Shown here one piece after another: positions 34,198 through 42,432 of a stretch of DNA of 64,000 nucleotides (the stretch's first letter is position 1; the number at the start of each line of letters is the position of its first letter). A model generated the notes under the pieces. It ran no database searches. It had not been told where the DNA came from and saw only the letters and a program-made list of their open reading frames with translations. This DNA is from JALZAI01 sp038212215 (GTDB lineage: Bacteria; Actinomycetota; Actinomycetes; Mycobacteriales; Jatrophihabitantaceae): assembly GCA_038212215.1 (NCBI GenBank), contig JBBQUT010000027.1, positions 1 to 64,000 of the forward strand, given 5' to 3'. The translations under genes were made by a program, and so were the position numbers.

Positions 34198-36330
34198 TCA
34201 GCGAGCGGCGGTGAGCTTCAGACCGGGGTGTCCGTAGTAGACGTACGCGAGAGGGGTCACCGTGCCGGCACCAGCTTCGGTGTCGAACCACTGCCGAAGC
34301 TCGGTCAGCGCCTGTCCGACGGGCACACCATCATCGATCGTGCGGCGGTAGAACTCGACCGCGAACCGGTGCGCGACCGTGTCGTCGACAGTCCACAACG
34401 GCGCAATGCAGGCCCGGCAACCCCCGGTGAGGAAGGCCTCCGGCAGGCCGCTGTATCCGCTTAACGAGATGCCCGATTCTGCAACCTGACATGCGTTGAG
34501 GAAGACGAGGGGCCGGGACTTCTCGGACATCGCTGCATCAGCGAGATCGAGCGGGTCGACCCCGCGGCCGCTTGCCGGCGCCAAGTGGACATCTAACGGG
34601 CGCGAGACATCGTCGCCTCGCCCATGCATCGCGAAGTGCACCACGCTCGGCTGCATCGCCGCACCCGAGGCGTCGAGGACTCTGTTGTCGAGCACCTGGA
34701 GCATCCCGGCGTCGTCGGACAGTTGTACAGCCTGGTATCGCTCGGCGATCTCTTTCGACTCCTCAGTTGCTTGAGGAAGACCCCCTTTCGCGTCCTCGGC
34801 ATAGCCGCCAGTCACCACCACCATTCCAGCCATATCGATCGCGTCGGCCGGAGGCCAGGCGGGACGGTCCGGCTTGTATCGGGAATGCACGGTCGTCTCG
34901 ATCCATCGGCCGACATGCCAGACAGAGGCCAGCGAAGCGCCGTCGAAGGCGGCCGGTAGCAGCGTGACGTCGACGTTGTCGTCGGACAGCCAGGCGAGCT
35001 CCCACGGCACGAACGGGTCGTCTGTGATCAGGAGCAGGGTTGGCACCTGCTGCTTACGCGCACAGACTCGCCAGACACTCTCCAGTGCCGCCCAGAACTC
35101 CGCAGGCACCACTTTGGTGATCTCCTGGCACATCCCGCGAACGTGATACGCAAGCCACTCCGTGCCCTCCTTGATCTGCAACCGCTGGAGCATGTCTTGA
35201 GCGAACGCCCGCGCGGAATCCTGGGTGAGCGGTCGCACCACATCGTCCGTCGGCAGTACTACCTCGACGTGTGGTGTTAGGAACCGCCACTGAACTTCGC
35301 TGCCCGCGCCGACGACGATGTGCACCGTGAGGTCGGGTGCCTGCCCCTTCGTCGCCTCCGCCACCAGCCCGTTAGCCGGCTGCACCACCTTCTTGTTCGA
35401 GCGGCGAGTGCTCGGCCGGATCTGTACGACCCGAAGGCTTCGGCCGCAGGCGATCCCGTCCCTTGCAAAAGCAACAACCAGCGTGCCGTCCGTCGTCGCT
35501 GTCACTTTCGATGCACGCACGGTGAACGTTGTAGTTGCGGTCGTCGGATCGATCCTGTTGACACTCAGCGAACGGCGCACACCGTCGGGGAACGTGAACC
35601 CGATCCCGATGATCTGGACATCGAAGTCGATCACGGGGGGAGCGTCGGGCAGCACGATCTCGTCTGCCGCAACGCCGTCAAGACTGAAGCCGACCGAAAG
35701 GGTGAATTCGGTGCCCCCCGCTACCGACTCGGGCGCCCCGACTGCCGCGAACGCGCGGAAGTCGCCAATGTCGGTCGCTGCCGGGACCCCGAGAGGGGCC
35801 GGTGGCGCCGCCGCAGACGTCGGCGGAACGCCGTGTTGACCCCGGTGGGCTCCGGCAACCACGCCCTTCACGCTTATGCCGTCGAGCACGACGACAGGGC
35901 CGTGACCCGGCCGCAGCCGGGCAAGTTCGCTGTGTTGAACCGCCTTGATCCGCAATCCACCAAGGTGCGAGAACAGTTCGTCCAGGTCATCGTCATGGTG
36001 GTCGTCGTCTTCGACAGCTGCCCGCAACCGGTCCAGGCTCGTGAGTAGGTAGCCGCGGCTGTCGCCAAGCACAGCGTGGGTATACCCGGGCAGGTGAGAG
36101 TGTTTTCGCACAACCGCGCCCAGGGCATCGCGACCAGACACCGCGACGGCGCGTTCAATGATCATCAGACTCCCGGCACCTAGGGTGCCGAAAGTGTCGC
36201 GGATCTTGCGTGCGCGATCAATGGCTAGCTGCAACTCCAGATAGGCGTTGCCATCTGTTCCGCCGAGCAGTCCGGGCAGTTCGACGACGCGTGGCTCGGC
36301 GCCGATCGGGTCACGATGTTCAGTCGACAC
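34198..36330 (-). CDS. CHAT-domain caspase-like protease
   Basis: A 710-residue protein. The C-terminal CHAT domain (from about 430) has the caspase-type dyad: His569 in VVHFAMHGRGD and Cys614 in LVFLNACQVAE, then the usual GGCRACIAPLWTVDD and AYVYYGHPGLKL. The first 180 residues are helical and not recognised; about 190-300 looks like a beta-sandwich of the Ig type (VTATTDGTLVVAFARDG). CHAT proteases are related to separases and caspases and often act in conflict systems or programmed cell death, where a recognition partner triggers cleavage. The start is GTG at 36330; the region upstream is unusually AT-rich. It is followed by the alpha/beta-hydrolase gene. The activating signal and substrate are unknown. 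Confidence 0.85.
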   Translation of the reverse strand: MSTEHRDPIGAEPRVVELPGLLGGTDGNAYLELQLAIDRARKIRDTFGTLGAGSLMIIERAVAVSGRDALGAVVRKHSHLPGYTHAVLGDSRGYLLTSLDRLRAAVEDDDHHDDDLDELFSHLGGLRIKAVQHSELARLRPGHGPVVVLDGISVKGVVAGAHRGQHGVPPTSAAAPPAPLGVPAATDIGDFRAFAAVGAPESVAGGTEFTLSVGFSLDGVAADEIVLPDAPPVIDFDVQIIGIGFTFPDGVRRSLSVNRIDPTTATTTFTVRASKVTATTDGTLVVAFARDGIACGRSLRVVQIRPSTRRSNKKVVQPANGLVAEATKGQAPDLTVHIVVGAGSEVQWRFLTPHVEVVLPTDDVVRPLTQDSARAFAQDMLQRLQIKEGTEWLAYHVRGMCQEITKVVPAEFWAALESVWRVCARKQQVPTLLLITDDPFVPWELAWLSDDNVDVTLLPAAFDGASLASVWHVGRWIETTVHSRYKPDRPAWPPADAIDMAGMVVVTGGYAEDAKGGLPQATEESKEIAERYQAVQLSDDAGMLQVLDNRVLDASGAAMQPSVVHFAMHGRGDDVSRPLDVHLAPASGRGVDPLDLADAAMSEKSRPLVFLNACQVAESGISLSGYSGLPEAFLTGGCRACIAPLWTVDDTVAHRFAVEFYRRTIDDGVPVGQALTELRQWFDTEAGAGTVTPLAYVYYGHPGLKLTAAR

Positions 36331-36518
36331 GCATCGTGTCCGCCCGTGGCGCCCGTTGCCGGACCGACGGCATTAATGCGGCCGTGCGCATCTCGCCATC
36401 ACAGATCCAACGACAATCATTCCTGATCATAATCGTTTGTAATGGTCATGAAAGATGAGTAAAGGACGACTCTAGTTCGGATGATCTTTAGAGCCGGGGG
36501 GCGACATGTTGAGCTCGC

Positions 36519-36920
36519 TCATGTGATCAGGTCGAAGTGGCAGCTAGTTCCGCTGGCAGTAGTCAACTTCGCGTCGCAGGTGATGACCGGCGCGGCCAGT
36601 TGCTCGGCGAGGGCGACGTACGCAGCGTCGTATGCGGTGACGTTCGCGCAGAGCACCCAGATGCGATCGAGGAGCGGGGCCAGTGGCATGCGCCGGATCG
36701 GGATTCCGGCGAGATGGCGCAGCGCAGTCGGCACTGCTCTCTCGACGGCCGGCTTCACGCGGGCAAACCCGCGCAGGGCCGATACGACCTCAACGTCCAG
36801 ATGCGCTGGAGCGAACAGCGCGTCGCCGGCTGCGAGTCGATTCACGACATCGCCGCGTCGTGGATCGTCTGAGAGGTAGAACGCCACGAGTACGGAGGCG
36901 TCAACGACCGCGAGACTCAC
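36519..36920 (-). CDS. vapC: PIN-domain toxin (VapC type)
   Basis: A 133-residue PIN-domain ribonuclease. The acidic metal-binding residues are seen in AVVDASVLVAFY (Asp7), the central HLDVEVVSALRG, and TAYDAAYVALAEQL, followed by PVITCDAKL. VapC toxins cut RNA, usually tRNA or rRNA, when freed from the antitoxin. The GTG start overlaps the stop of the antitoxin gene (GTGA). The 190 bases between this gene's end and the upstream CHAT gene hold an AT-rich patch but no gene. Confidence 0.9.
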   Translation of the reverse strand: MSLAVVDASVLVAFYLSDDPRRGDVVNRLAAGDALFAPAHLDVEVVSALRGFARVKPAVERAVPTALRHLAGIPIRRMPLAPLLDRIWVLCANVTAYDAAYVALAEQLAAPVITCDAKLTTASGTSCHFDLIT

Positions 36921-37147
36921 GAGGCTTCGCGGACCTCACGCACCGCCGCAACCGCGTCCTCGAGCGAAACGTCGCTGGCATCCGCCGGCTGATACTCGTC
37001 GAGGTAGTCACGCAGCCGCGCGACCTGGGCCGCTTCGGCCAGGCGATCGACGACGTAGGCACTCAGTGATTGCCGATTGGTCGAGGCTGCTTCGGACAGC
37101 GCGGCATACACGTCGTCAGGTACGTCGCGCAGATTCATCCGCCTCAT
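36917..37147 (-). CDS. vapB: FitA/VapB-type antitoxin
   Basis: A 76-residue antitoxin. The N-terminal ribbon-helix-helix is visible as MNLRDVPDDVYAALSEAASTNRQSLSAYVVDRL (read in pieces), characteristic of FitA-like antitoxins; the C-terminal DVSLEDAVAAVREVREAS would bind the toxin. ATG at 37147 or 37138 could be used. It precedes and overlaps vapC in the usual order and probably represses its own promoter, which would lie just upstream near 37,150-37,200. Confidence 0.86.
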   Translation of the reverse strand: MRRMNLRDVPDDVYAALSEAASTNRQSLSAYVVDRLAEAAQVARLRDYLDEYQPADASDVSLEDAVAAVREVREAS

Positions 37148-37214
37148 GGTGCCAGTATGGCACCAGCATGCCGCTGCCAAGTTAAGTCCAGGGAGCAATG
37201 CAGCTGCCGGCCCG

Positions 37215-37565
37215 TCACGACGGTGCGGCGACAAAGACTCCGGCCCCGGCGGCGGCGTCTGCAAGTTCCCGGTCGTAGGTGATGATCTCATCCGCTCCGA
37301 CGCGAAGTGCTGTCGCCAGGTGCATCGCGCCGTTCGAGCGAAGTCGACCCGGCAGGGTGCCCGCCGTGAGCAGATCGCCCCGGGTGAGATCGATCAGCGT
37401 GACAGCATCGAGGACGGCCCCGACGGATGCGGGATCAACCTCGTCAGGGTGACGGTTCGATGCGCGGTGCAGCTCCGCGTGCAGCAGCCATGAGGCGACC
37501 ACCTCCCTGCTTCCGGCGTCGACCGGCGACAACAGGTACAAGCACGCCGTCGACGGTCCATCGAC
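37215..37565 (-). pseudogene. 5'-truncated PIN-domain toxin gene
   Basis: The last 100 or so residues of a second PIN protein are intact: VVASWLLHAELHRASNRHP, GAMHLATALRVGADEIITYD with the C-terminal acidic residues, and a closing AAAGAGVFVAA. The first metal-binding Asp and the opening strand are missing; instead the frame runs into DNA that encodes an IS30-type transposase start in another frame. No matching antitoxin is present. The gene therefore looks like a toxin gene cut by an insertion and later deletion. Confidence 0.75.
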
Positions 37566-37743
37566 TGTTGTTGCTCTTGACGACGCCCTTGGCCCAATCG
37601 CGGCCCGTGCGCTCGTTGACACCAACTTCGCGTGAGGCTTCCAGCGGTCTCATGCCTGCATCCAACAGCTCGAGAAAACGAACCCGGCGAGCAGAAGGGG
37701 GCCGCCCACAATAAGGACGACGCCCCTCAGATCGATCTTGCAT
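37566..37743 (-). mobile_element. IS30-family transposase N-terminal remnant
   Basis: About 60 residues of a transposase start can be read: a GRPP motif, RVRFLELLDAGMRPLEASREVGVNERTGRDWAKG (helix-turn-helix, read in pieces) and SNNSRW. This matches the N-terminus of actinobacterial IS30-type transposases. The DDE catalytic part is missing and the frame continues into the truncated PIN gene's DNA, so the element is dead. Terminal inverted repeats were not found. It lies 64 bases from a tRNA-Asn gene. Confidence 0.65.
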
Positions 37744-37806
37744 CGCAACTCCTGATCGCTCAGGTGTTGCATCGACCCCTAGAACTCAAGAATCCGGGGC
37801 CTTCAG

Positions 37807-37879
37807 CTCCCCCGACTGGACTCGAACCAGTAACCCTTCGATTAACAGTCGAATGCTCTGCCAATTGAGCTACGGGGGA
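37807..37879 (-). tRNA. tRNA-Asn (anticodon GTT)
   Basis: A complete 73-base cloverleaf. The seven-base acceptor TCCCCCG pairs with CGGGGGA. The D-arm is GCTC/GAGC, the anticodon stem TTCGA/TCGAA holds the loop CTGTTAA with anticodon GTT, and the T-arm is ACTGG/CCAGT with loop TTCGAGT. CCA is not encoded. Mobile-element debris and toxin genes lie on its 3' side. Confidence 0.97.
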
Positions 37880-37995
37880 CCGTTCTCACCGGCTTTCCGG
37901 TACCCGGGACGCGCGGCCGGGACAGCTTATCCCACGCTGGAGGAACTGTGCGCGAGGGTTAGAATTGCGCCCAGACAACGGGGAGGAGAAGCGGT

Positions 37996-38250
37996 ATGAA
38001 GCTAGCGTTTCTGATTGGCGGCGCGGTCGGCTACGTTCTCGGCGCGAAGGCAGGCCGCGAGCGTTACGAGACCATTGTCCGAAGGGGCCGTCGGATCGCG
38101 GGCAGCCAGACCGTGCAGTCGACCGCAGGCGTGTTGCAGGCCCGCGTCGACGCGCTGGCCCACCAGGCCCGCTCGCTCGTCGCCGCGCGACTCGGTTCCG
38201 GGTCCGAGACGCCGGCGCCGACGGGGAGCAGCAACGGCTATCACCGCTGA
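37996..38250 (+). CDS. Small membrane protein (YtxH-like)
   Basis: An 84-residue protein with an N-terminal glycine-rich membrane segment LAFLIGGAVGYVLGAKAG followed by RERYETIVRRGRRIAG. This GxKxGRERYE pattern is common in small actinobacterial proteins of unknown role. GGGGAGGAG lies just upstream of the ATG. Its last bases overlap the 3' end of the convergent gene. No further function can be given. Confidence 0.75.
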   Translation: MKLAFLIGGAVGYVLGAKAGRERYETIVRRGRRIAGSQTVQSTAGVLQARVDALAHQARSLVAARLGSGSETPAPTGSSNGYHR

Positions 38251-38771
38251 GCTGCGCCGCTTTCTTCCTGCCACTGCGCCCGTAGCGCGGCCAACCGCTC
38301 GGTGAGCGCCGAGCGCACCTGATCAGTGTCCGGGGTGTCGGATTCCAGCCGGGCCCACCAGCGCACGCCGTCCTCGCCGGGCACGTGCCGGGCGACGAAG
38401 CGGGCCGACCCCCCGATGACCGGATGAACTTCTGATCGCACGACGCTGGCGTCCACCCGCTTTCGGACGGTCGGCGGCAGGTCGCGCGGCGTGCTCAACT
38501 CGGCGGCCAACTCCGGACGATCGACGAGCAGCAGGTCGTCGAGGACCTCGGCTTCGGTCACGCACAACCGACCGTCCTGCCAGACGGCCCGGTTCACCAG
38601 ATGCCACCCGATCTCACGTGGCCCCTCCGGGGAGGGCCACCACAGCCCGCGTGGGGTGGCCAGCACGACTGCGCCGCCGGCGACGTCCGCCCAGGAAAGC
38701 ACCCGCTCCCCAGCCGGCAACCGGGCCACGACGTCAGCCGGCGGGGCGTCGCGAGGATGGAACAGCTTCAT
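38241..38771 (-). CDS. Conserved hypothetical protein next to dnaG
   Basis: A 176-residue protein without a named domain. Recognisable segments are GERVLSWADVAGGAVVLATPRGLWW and a C-terminal helix ERLAALRAQWQEESGAAQR. Proteins of this type are often found beside dnaG in actinomycetes. ATG at 38771 directly follows the dnaG stop, so the two are co-transcribed. No signal peptide or membrane segment. Its role is unknown; the sequence looks like a small beta-rich domain that may share the fold of the N-terminal part of PH-like proteins, but this is a guess. Confidence 0.75.
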   Translation of the reverse strand: MKLFHPRDAPPADVVARLPAGERVLSWADVAGGAVVLATPRGLWWPSPEGPREIGWHLVNRAVWQDGRLCVTEAEVLDDLLLVDRPELAAELSTPRDLPPTVRKRVDASVVRSEVHPVIGGSARFVARHVPGEDGVRWWARLESDTPDTDQVRSALTERLAALRAQWQEESGAAQR

Positions 38772-40622
38772 CTATAGCCCGCCGATCGCGCGTTCGCGTA
38801 ACCCGCGGCGGTAGCTCTCCAGCGCGATCAGCTCGCCGAACAAGCGCGCGTGGTCCTCCGGCTCGTCCAGCGGGTTGACACGCTGGAGCCGTCCCTTGAG
38901 GATCGCCACCTGGCGCGACGCGACGATCTCGTGCATCCGCGCCAACACCGCGTCGGCGTAGCGCTCCTGACCCTCAGTGCCCGAGTGCAGCGGCTCGACG
39001 GTCAGCGCGTGCACCCCAGAATGCAGCGGTTCCTCCAGGTGCTCCACCACCGCGGCCGTCCACGCCGGGCCCGTGACCGCGGCCGCGGTGCCGCCCGCCG
39101 AGGCGATCGCGCGGCGCAGCGCGCGGTGCGCCGGCACCAGGAATGCCTCCTCTGCCAGTGTGTCGAACTGCGGACCGGCGACGGCAGGCAACTGCAGCGC
39201 AATCTTCAACGCCTCGCGCTCCACGGTCACGACTGCCTCGTCGACCCGCTCGCGCTCCGGCGGACGAGCCTGTTCAGCCCGTCCGCCAGCTCGAAGCAGG
39301 CCGCGCACCCGGCGGACCACGTCGAGGGGCTCGGCCACTCCGACGAGCCCGCCGAGGCGCCGCGCGTAGTCGTCACGCAAGCCCTGGTCCTTGATCTGCG
39401 CCACCAGCGGGACACCGCGGTCCAGCGCCGCTGCACGTCCTTCCGCGGTGTCCAGGTTATGCCGACCCACCGTCGCGCGGAGCACGAACTCGACCAGCGG
39501 GATCCGGCGCGCTACCAGATCGAGCACCGCCGTGTCCCCGGACTTCTGCCGCAGCTCGCAGGGATCCATGCCCGTCGCCTCAATCGCGACGAAGGTCTGC
39601 GCCATGAACTTCTGGTCGTCACCAAAGGCGCGTTCGGCGGCCTTCATCCCGGCCGCGTCGCCGTCGAAGGTGAAGATCACCTCACCGGTGAAGGAGTCGG
39701 AATCCATCAGCAGCCGCCGGATCATCGACACGTGCTCGGAGCCGAACGCCGTGCCGCACGTCGCGACGGCCGTCGTCACCCCGGCCAGGTGGCAGGCCAT
39801 CACATCGGTGTACCCCTCGACGATCACGGCCCGGTGCTGGCGGGCGATCTCGCGCTTGGCGACATCGACGCCGTAGAGCAACTGGCTTTTCTTGTAGATC
39901 GGCGTCTCAGGGGTATTGAGGTACTTGGCCTCGATGCGGTCGTCATCGTAGAGCCGGCGCGCACCGAACCCGACGACGTCGCCGCTCACGTCGCGGATCG
40001 GCCAGACCAATCGGCGGTGGAACCGGTCGATCAGGCCGCCACGGCCGCCCTCGCGCGCCAGCCCGGCCAGGGTCAGCTCCTGCGGGCTGAACCGCTTGGC
40101 CAGCAGGTGCTTGGTAAGCGCGTCCCAGCCGGACGGCGCGAAGCCGCAGCCGAATCGCTCGGCGCTGTCGGGGTCGAAACCCCGCTCGGCCAGGAACTTG
40201 CGCGCCGCGAGCGCGTCTGGAGTGGCGAGCTGCTCGGCATAGAAGCGAGCGGCCTCGGCGTGCGCCTCAATCAGCCGGCCGCGCTGGCCCGGCTGCCGAT
40301 TCGGCATCCCGGCGCCCTCGAGGTAACGCAACTGGATTCCGGCCCGTCCGGCCAGCCGCTCGACGGCATCGCTGAAGTCAAGGTGCTCGATGTCCTGCAC
40401 GAAGCGAATGACGTCGCCGCCGGCCGAACACCCGAAACAGTGGTAAAGCCCCTTGGCCGGCGACACCGACAACGACGGGGACTTCTCGTCGTGGAACGGG
40501 CAAATGCCCTTGAGGTTGCCCCCGCCCGCATTGCGCAGCTGCACATGCTCGCCGACGATGTCCTCGATCGCTGTCTTCTCGCGCACCAGCGCGACGTCTT
40601 CGTCCCGGATGCGCCCTGCCAC
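38772..40622 (-). CDS. dnaG: DNA primase
   Basis: A 616-residue bacterial primase. The N-terminal zinc-binding domain has CPFHDEKSPSLSVSPAKGLYHCFGC (read in pieces; Cys-His-Cys-Cys ligands). The TOPRIM catalytic core follows with AVIVEGYTDVMACHLAG and FTFDGDAAGMKAAERAF. The C-terminal helicase-binding part is present. The enzyme makes RNA primers at replication forks. GTG at 40622 is the start. The following conserved hypothetical gene is coupled directly to its stop. Length is normal for actinomycetes. Confidence 0.97.
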   Translation of the reverse strand: MAGRIRDEDVALVREKTAIEDIVGEHVQLRNAGGGNLKGICPFHDEKSPSLSVSPAKGLYHCFGCSAGGDVIRFVQDIEHLDFSDAVERLAGRAGIQLRYLEGAGMPNRQPGQRGRLIEAHAEAARFYAEQLATPDALAARKFLAERGFDPDSAERFGCGFAPSGWDALTKHLLAKRFSPQELTLAGLAREGGRGGLIDRFHRRLVWPIRDVSGDVVGFGARRLYDDDRIEAKYLNTPETPIYKKSQLLYGVDVAKREIARQHRAVIVEGYTDVMACHLAGVTTAVATCGTAFGSEHVSMIRRLLMDSDSFTGEVIFTFDGDAAGMKAAERAFGDDQKFMAQTFVAIEATGMDPCELRQKSGDTAVLDLVARRIPLVEFVLRATVGRHNLDTAEGRAAALDRGVPLVAQIKDQGLRDDYARRLGGLVGVAEPLDVVRRVRGLLRAGGRAEQARPPERERVDEAVVTVEREALKIALQLPAVAGPQFDTLAEEAFLVPAHRALRRAIASAGGTAAAVTGPAWTAAVVEHLEEPLHSGVHALTVEPLHSGTEGQERYADAVLARMHEIVASRQVAILKGRLQRVNPLDEPEDHARLFGELIALESYRRGLRERAIGGL

Positions 40623-40674
40623 GTCTGAGAGTCTAGGCGTGGCAGGGCGCCGAACGCGGCGATCTGCGGACGGC

Positions 40675-42333
40675 TCAGCCGGGCAGGTTGATGTCCTTCT
40701 CCTTGTCCCGCTCGATTTGGCGCTCCTCGAACTCGACTGCCATCTTCACCTTCTCGGGCTCCATCGCCAAGCTGATCGCGTAGTAGAAGATCACGAGGCT
40801 GAAGGCGATGACCACGAGCAGGTCGACCCAGTCCGGGAGAGTGTTGTGGCCGCCGTAGCGTCCGAGCAGGCCGAGGATCGTCATGCCGATCAGCCACGGC
40901 CAGATCCACGACGCCGCGCGCCAGTCGATGTCGGTGCGCCGAACGTCGTTTCGGCGGCGCAACGCGATCTCGAAGAACACCCGGCCGAGGAAGATCGCGA
41001 CGAGGATCTTCCAGTTCGCTTCGAACCCGCTCCAGTAAATGATGAGGTTCGCCGCGACGAACGCAACCGGGTTCATGACCTTCGGCACCGGAATGCGGTA
41101 CGGACGCGGCCGCTCCGGATCACGCAGTTGCAGCGCAGCGAGCGACACCGGCGCGAACGCGTACATGATCGACGTCGCCTCGGTCACCAGCCCCACGAGC
41201 GACGCCCAGCTCGGGAAGGGCAGGAACATTATCTCGCCGAGCACGAAAGCCAGCAGGATCGACCAGACGGGCACCCCGCGCTTGTTGGTCTCGGTGAGCT
41301 TGTCGGTGATCACATCGTCCTCGCCAATCGCGTAGGACAACCGCGCCGACGTGCCGATGTAGATCAGCCCGGTGCCACCGGGCGAGATGACCGCGTCGAT
41401 CAGCAGGATCGTGCCGAGCCAGCTCGCCCCGACGGCGAGTGCGATCGTGTAATACGGACCGAAGTCGCCCGCACCGATCGGGTGCGCCCAGCCGTGCGTC
41501 AGATTCGAGGGCGACAGGCCACCAATGAACGCGATCTCGAGCATGATGTACACGGCGGCGCCGATGAGCATCGCCGAGATGATGGCGCGGGAGATGTCCT
41601 TCTTCGGGTCACGGGCCTCCCCGGCCATCTGCACGGCCTGCTCGAAGCCCTGCAACGCGAACACGACGCCCGCCGGAAGAGCCGCGAACACCCCGTGCAT
41701 GCCGTAGGGCATGAAGCCGCCGCCGGCGGTGAAGTTCGAGGTGTGGAAGCTCAGCGACATGATCACGATAACCGCCAGGATCGGCACAGCGGTCTTCCAG
41801 ATCACCATCAGTGTGTTGCTGTCCGACAGCAGCTTCGCACCGAGCAGGTTGATCACCGTAAACAGCATCATGCACAGCGACGCGACGACCAGACCGGTGC
41901 CGTTCAGCGTGCCGTTCGTGTTGAGCATGTCGAGATTCTTCTGCGCCCATTTAGTCGTGTTGAGGTACGAGATCGCCGCCTCGACCTCAATTGGGGCGAT
42001 CGTGACGGCCTGCAGATACGCCGACCAGCCCGCTGTGAAGCCAGCCAGGGTGCCGAACGCGAAGTAGGGGAAGCGGGCGGTGCCACCGGCCACCGGGTAC
42101 GCGGCACCGAGTTCGGCGTGCACGAGGGCGAGGGTCATCAGCATGAACGCAGCCAGGATCCACGAAATCAAGGACGCCGGCCCGGCCTTCGTGGCGGCGG
42201 TCAGCGCGCCGAGCAGCCAGCCGGAGCCGATGATCGAACCGAGCGATATGAACATCAGGCCGAAGAAGCCGATGCTGCGTCGCAGCTCCGTGGAGCGTTC
42301 GACGCCAGTCTTGGCCGAACTGTCTAACGCCAT
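40675..42333 (-). CDS. APC-family amino-acid permease
   Basis: A permease of about 552 residues with roughly 12-14 transmembrane helices. The first helix motif FISLGSIIGSGWLLGAL with the GSG substrate-binding kink is typical of the amino acid-polyamine-organocation family; PVAGGTARFPYFAFG and FALQGFEQAVQMAGEARDPKKDI are also characteristic. A charged cytoplasmic tail ends in EKDINLPG. Substrate is not predictable. ATG at 42333 is preferred; GTG at 42366 would add a non-conserved dozen residues. It stands between dnaG and dgt in the same orientation but is probably an insertion into that conserved order. Confidence 0.9.
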   Translation of the reverse strand: MALDSSAKTGVERSTELRRSIGFFGLMFISLGSIIGSGWLLGALTAATKAGPASLISWILAAFMLMTLALVHAELGAAYPVAGGTARFPYFAFGTLAGFTAGWSAYLQAVTIAPIEVEAAISYLNTTKWAQKNLDMLNTNGTLNGTGLVVASLCMMLFTVINLLGAKLLSDSNTLMVIWKTAVPILAVIVIMSLSFHTSNFTAGGGFMPYGMHGVFAALPAGVVFALQGFEQAVQMAGEARDPKKDISRAIISAMLIGAAVYIMLEIAFIGGLSPSNLTHGWAHPIGAGDFGPYYTIALAVGASWLGTILLIDAVISPGGTGLIYIGTSARLSYAIGEDDVITDKLTETNKRGVPVWSILLAFVLGEIMFLPFPSWASLVGLVTEATSIMYAFAPVSLAALQLRDPERPRPYRIPVPKVMNPVAFVAANLIIYWSGFEANWKILVAIFLGRVFFEIALRRRNDVRRTDIDWRAASWIWPWLIGMTILGLLGRYGGHNTLPDWVDLLVVIAFSLVIFYYAISLAMEPEKVKMAVEFEERQIERDKEKDINLPG

Positions 42334-42432
42334 GCGCGGTACCCCATCTACATTCCGAGCGTTCACGGACAGTAATCGGGGAGCTTCCTCCGCGCCGAAG
42401 ATCGATGTCCATGATTTCGCGCTGAGCTCCTA

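Noticed and set aside
37215..37625. Intact 136-codon PIN protein
   Set aside because: The first 35 residues do not match PIN proteins and overlap transposase sequence in another frame; the first metal-binding Asp is missing.
38850..40628. A 592-codon open frame on the plus strand, antisense to dnaG
   Set aside because: Its translation has no domain, and high-GC genes commonly leave long open antisense frames; dnaG on the minus strand is unambiguous.
40453..42327. A 624-codon plus-strand frame opposite the APC permease
   Set aside because: Arg/His/Asp-rich composition typical of an antisense shadow; the permease frame has clear membrane helices and family motifs.
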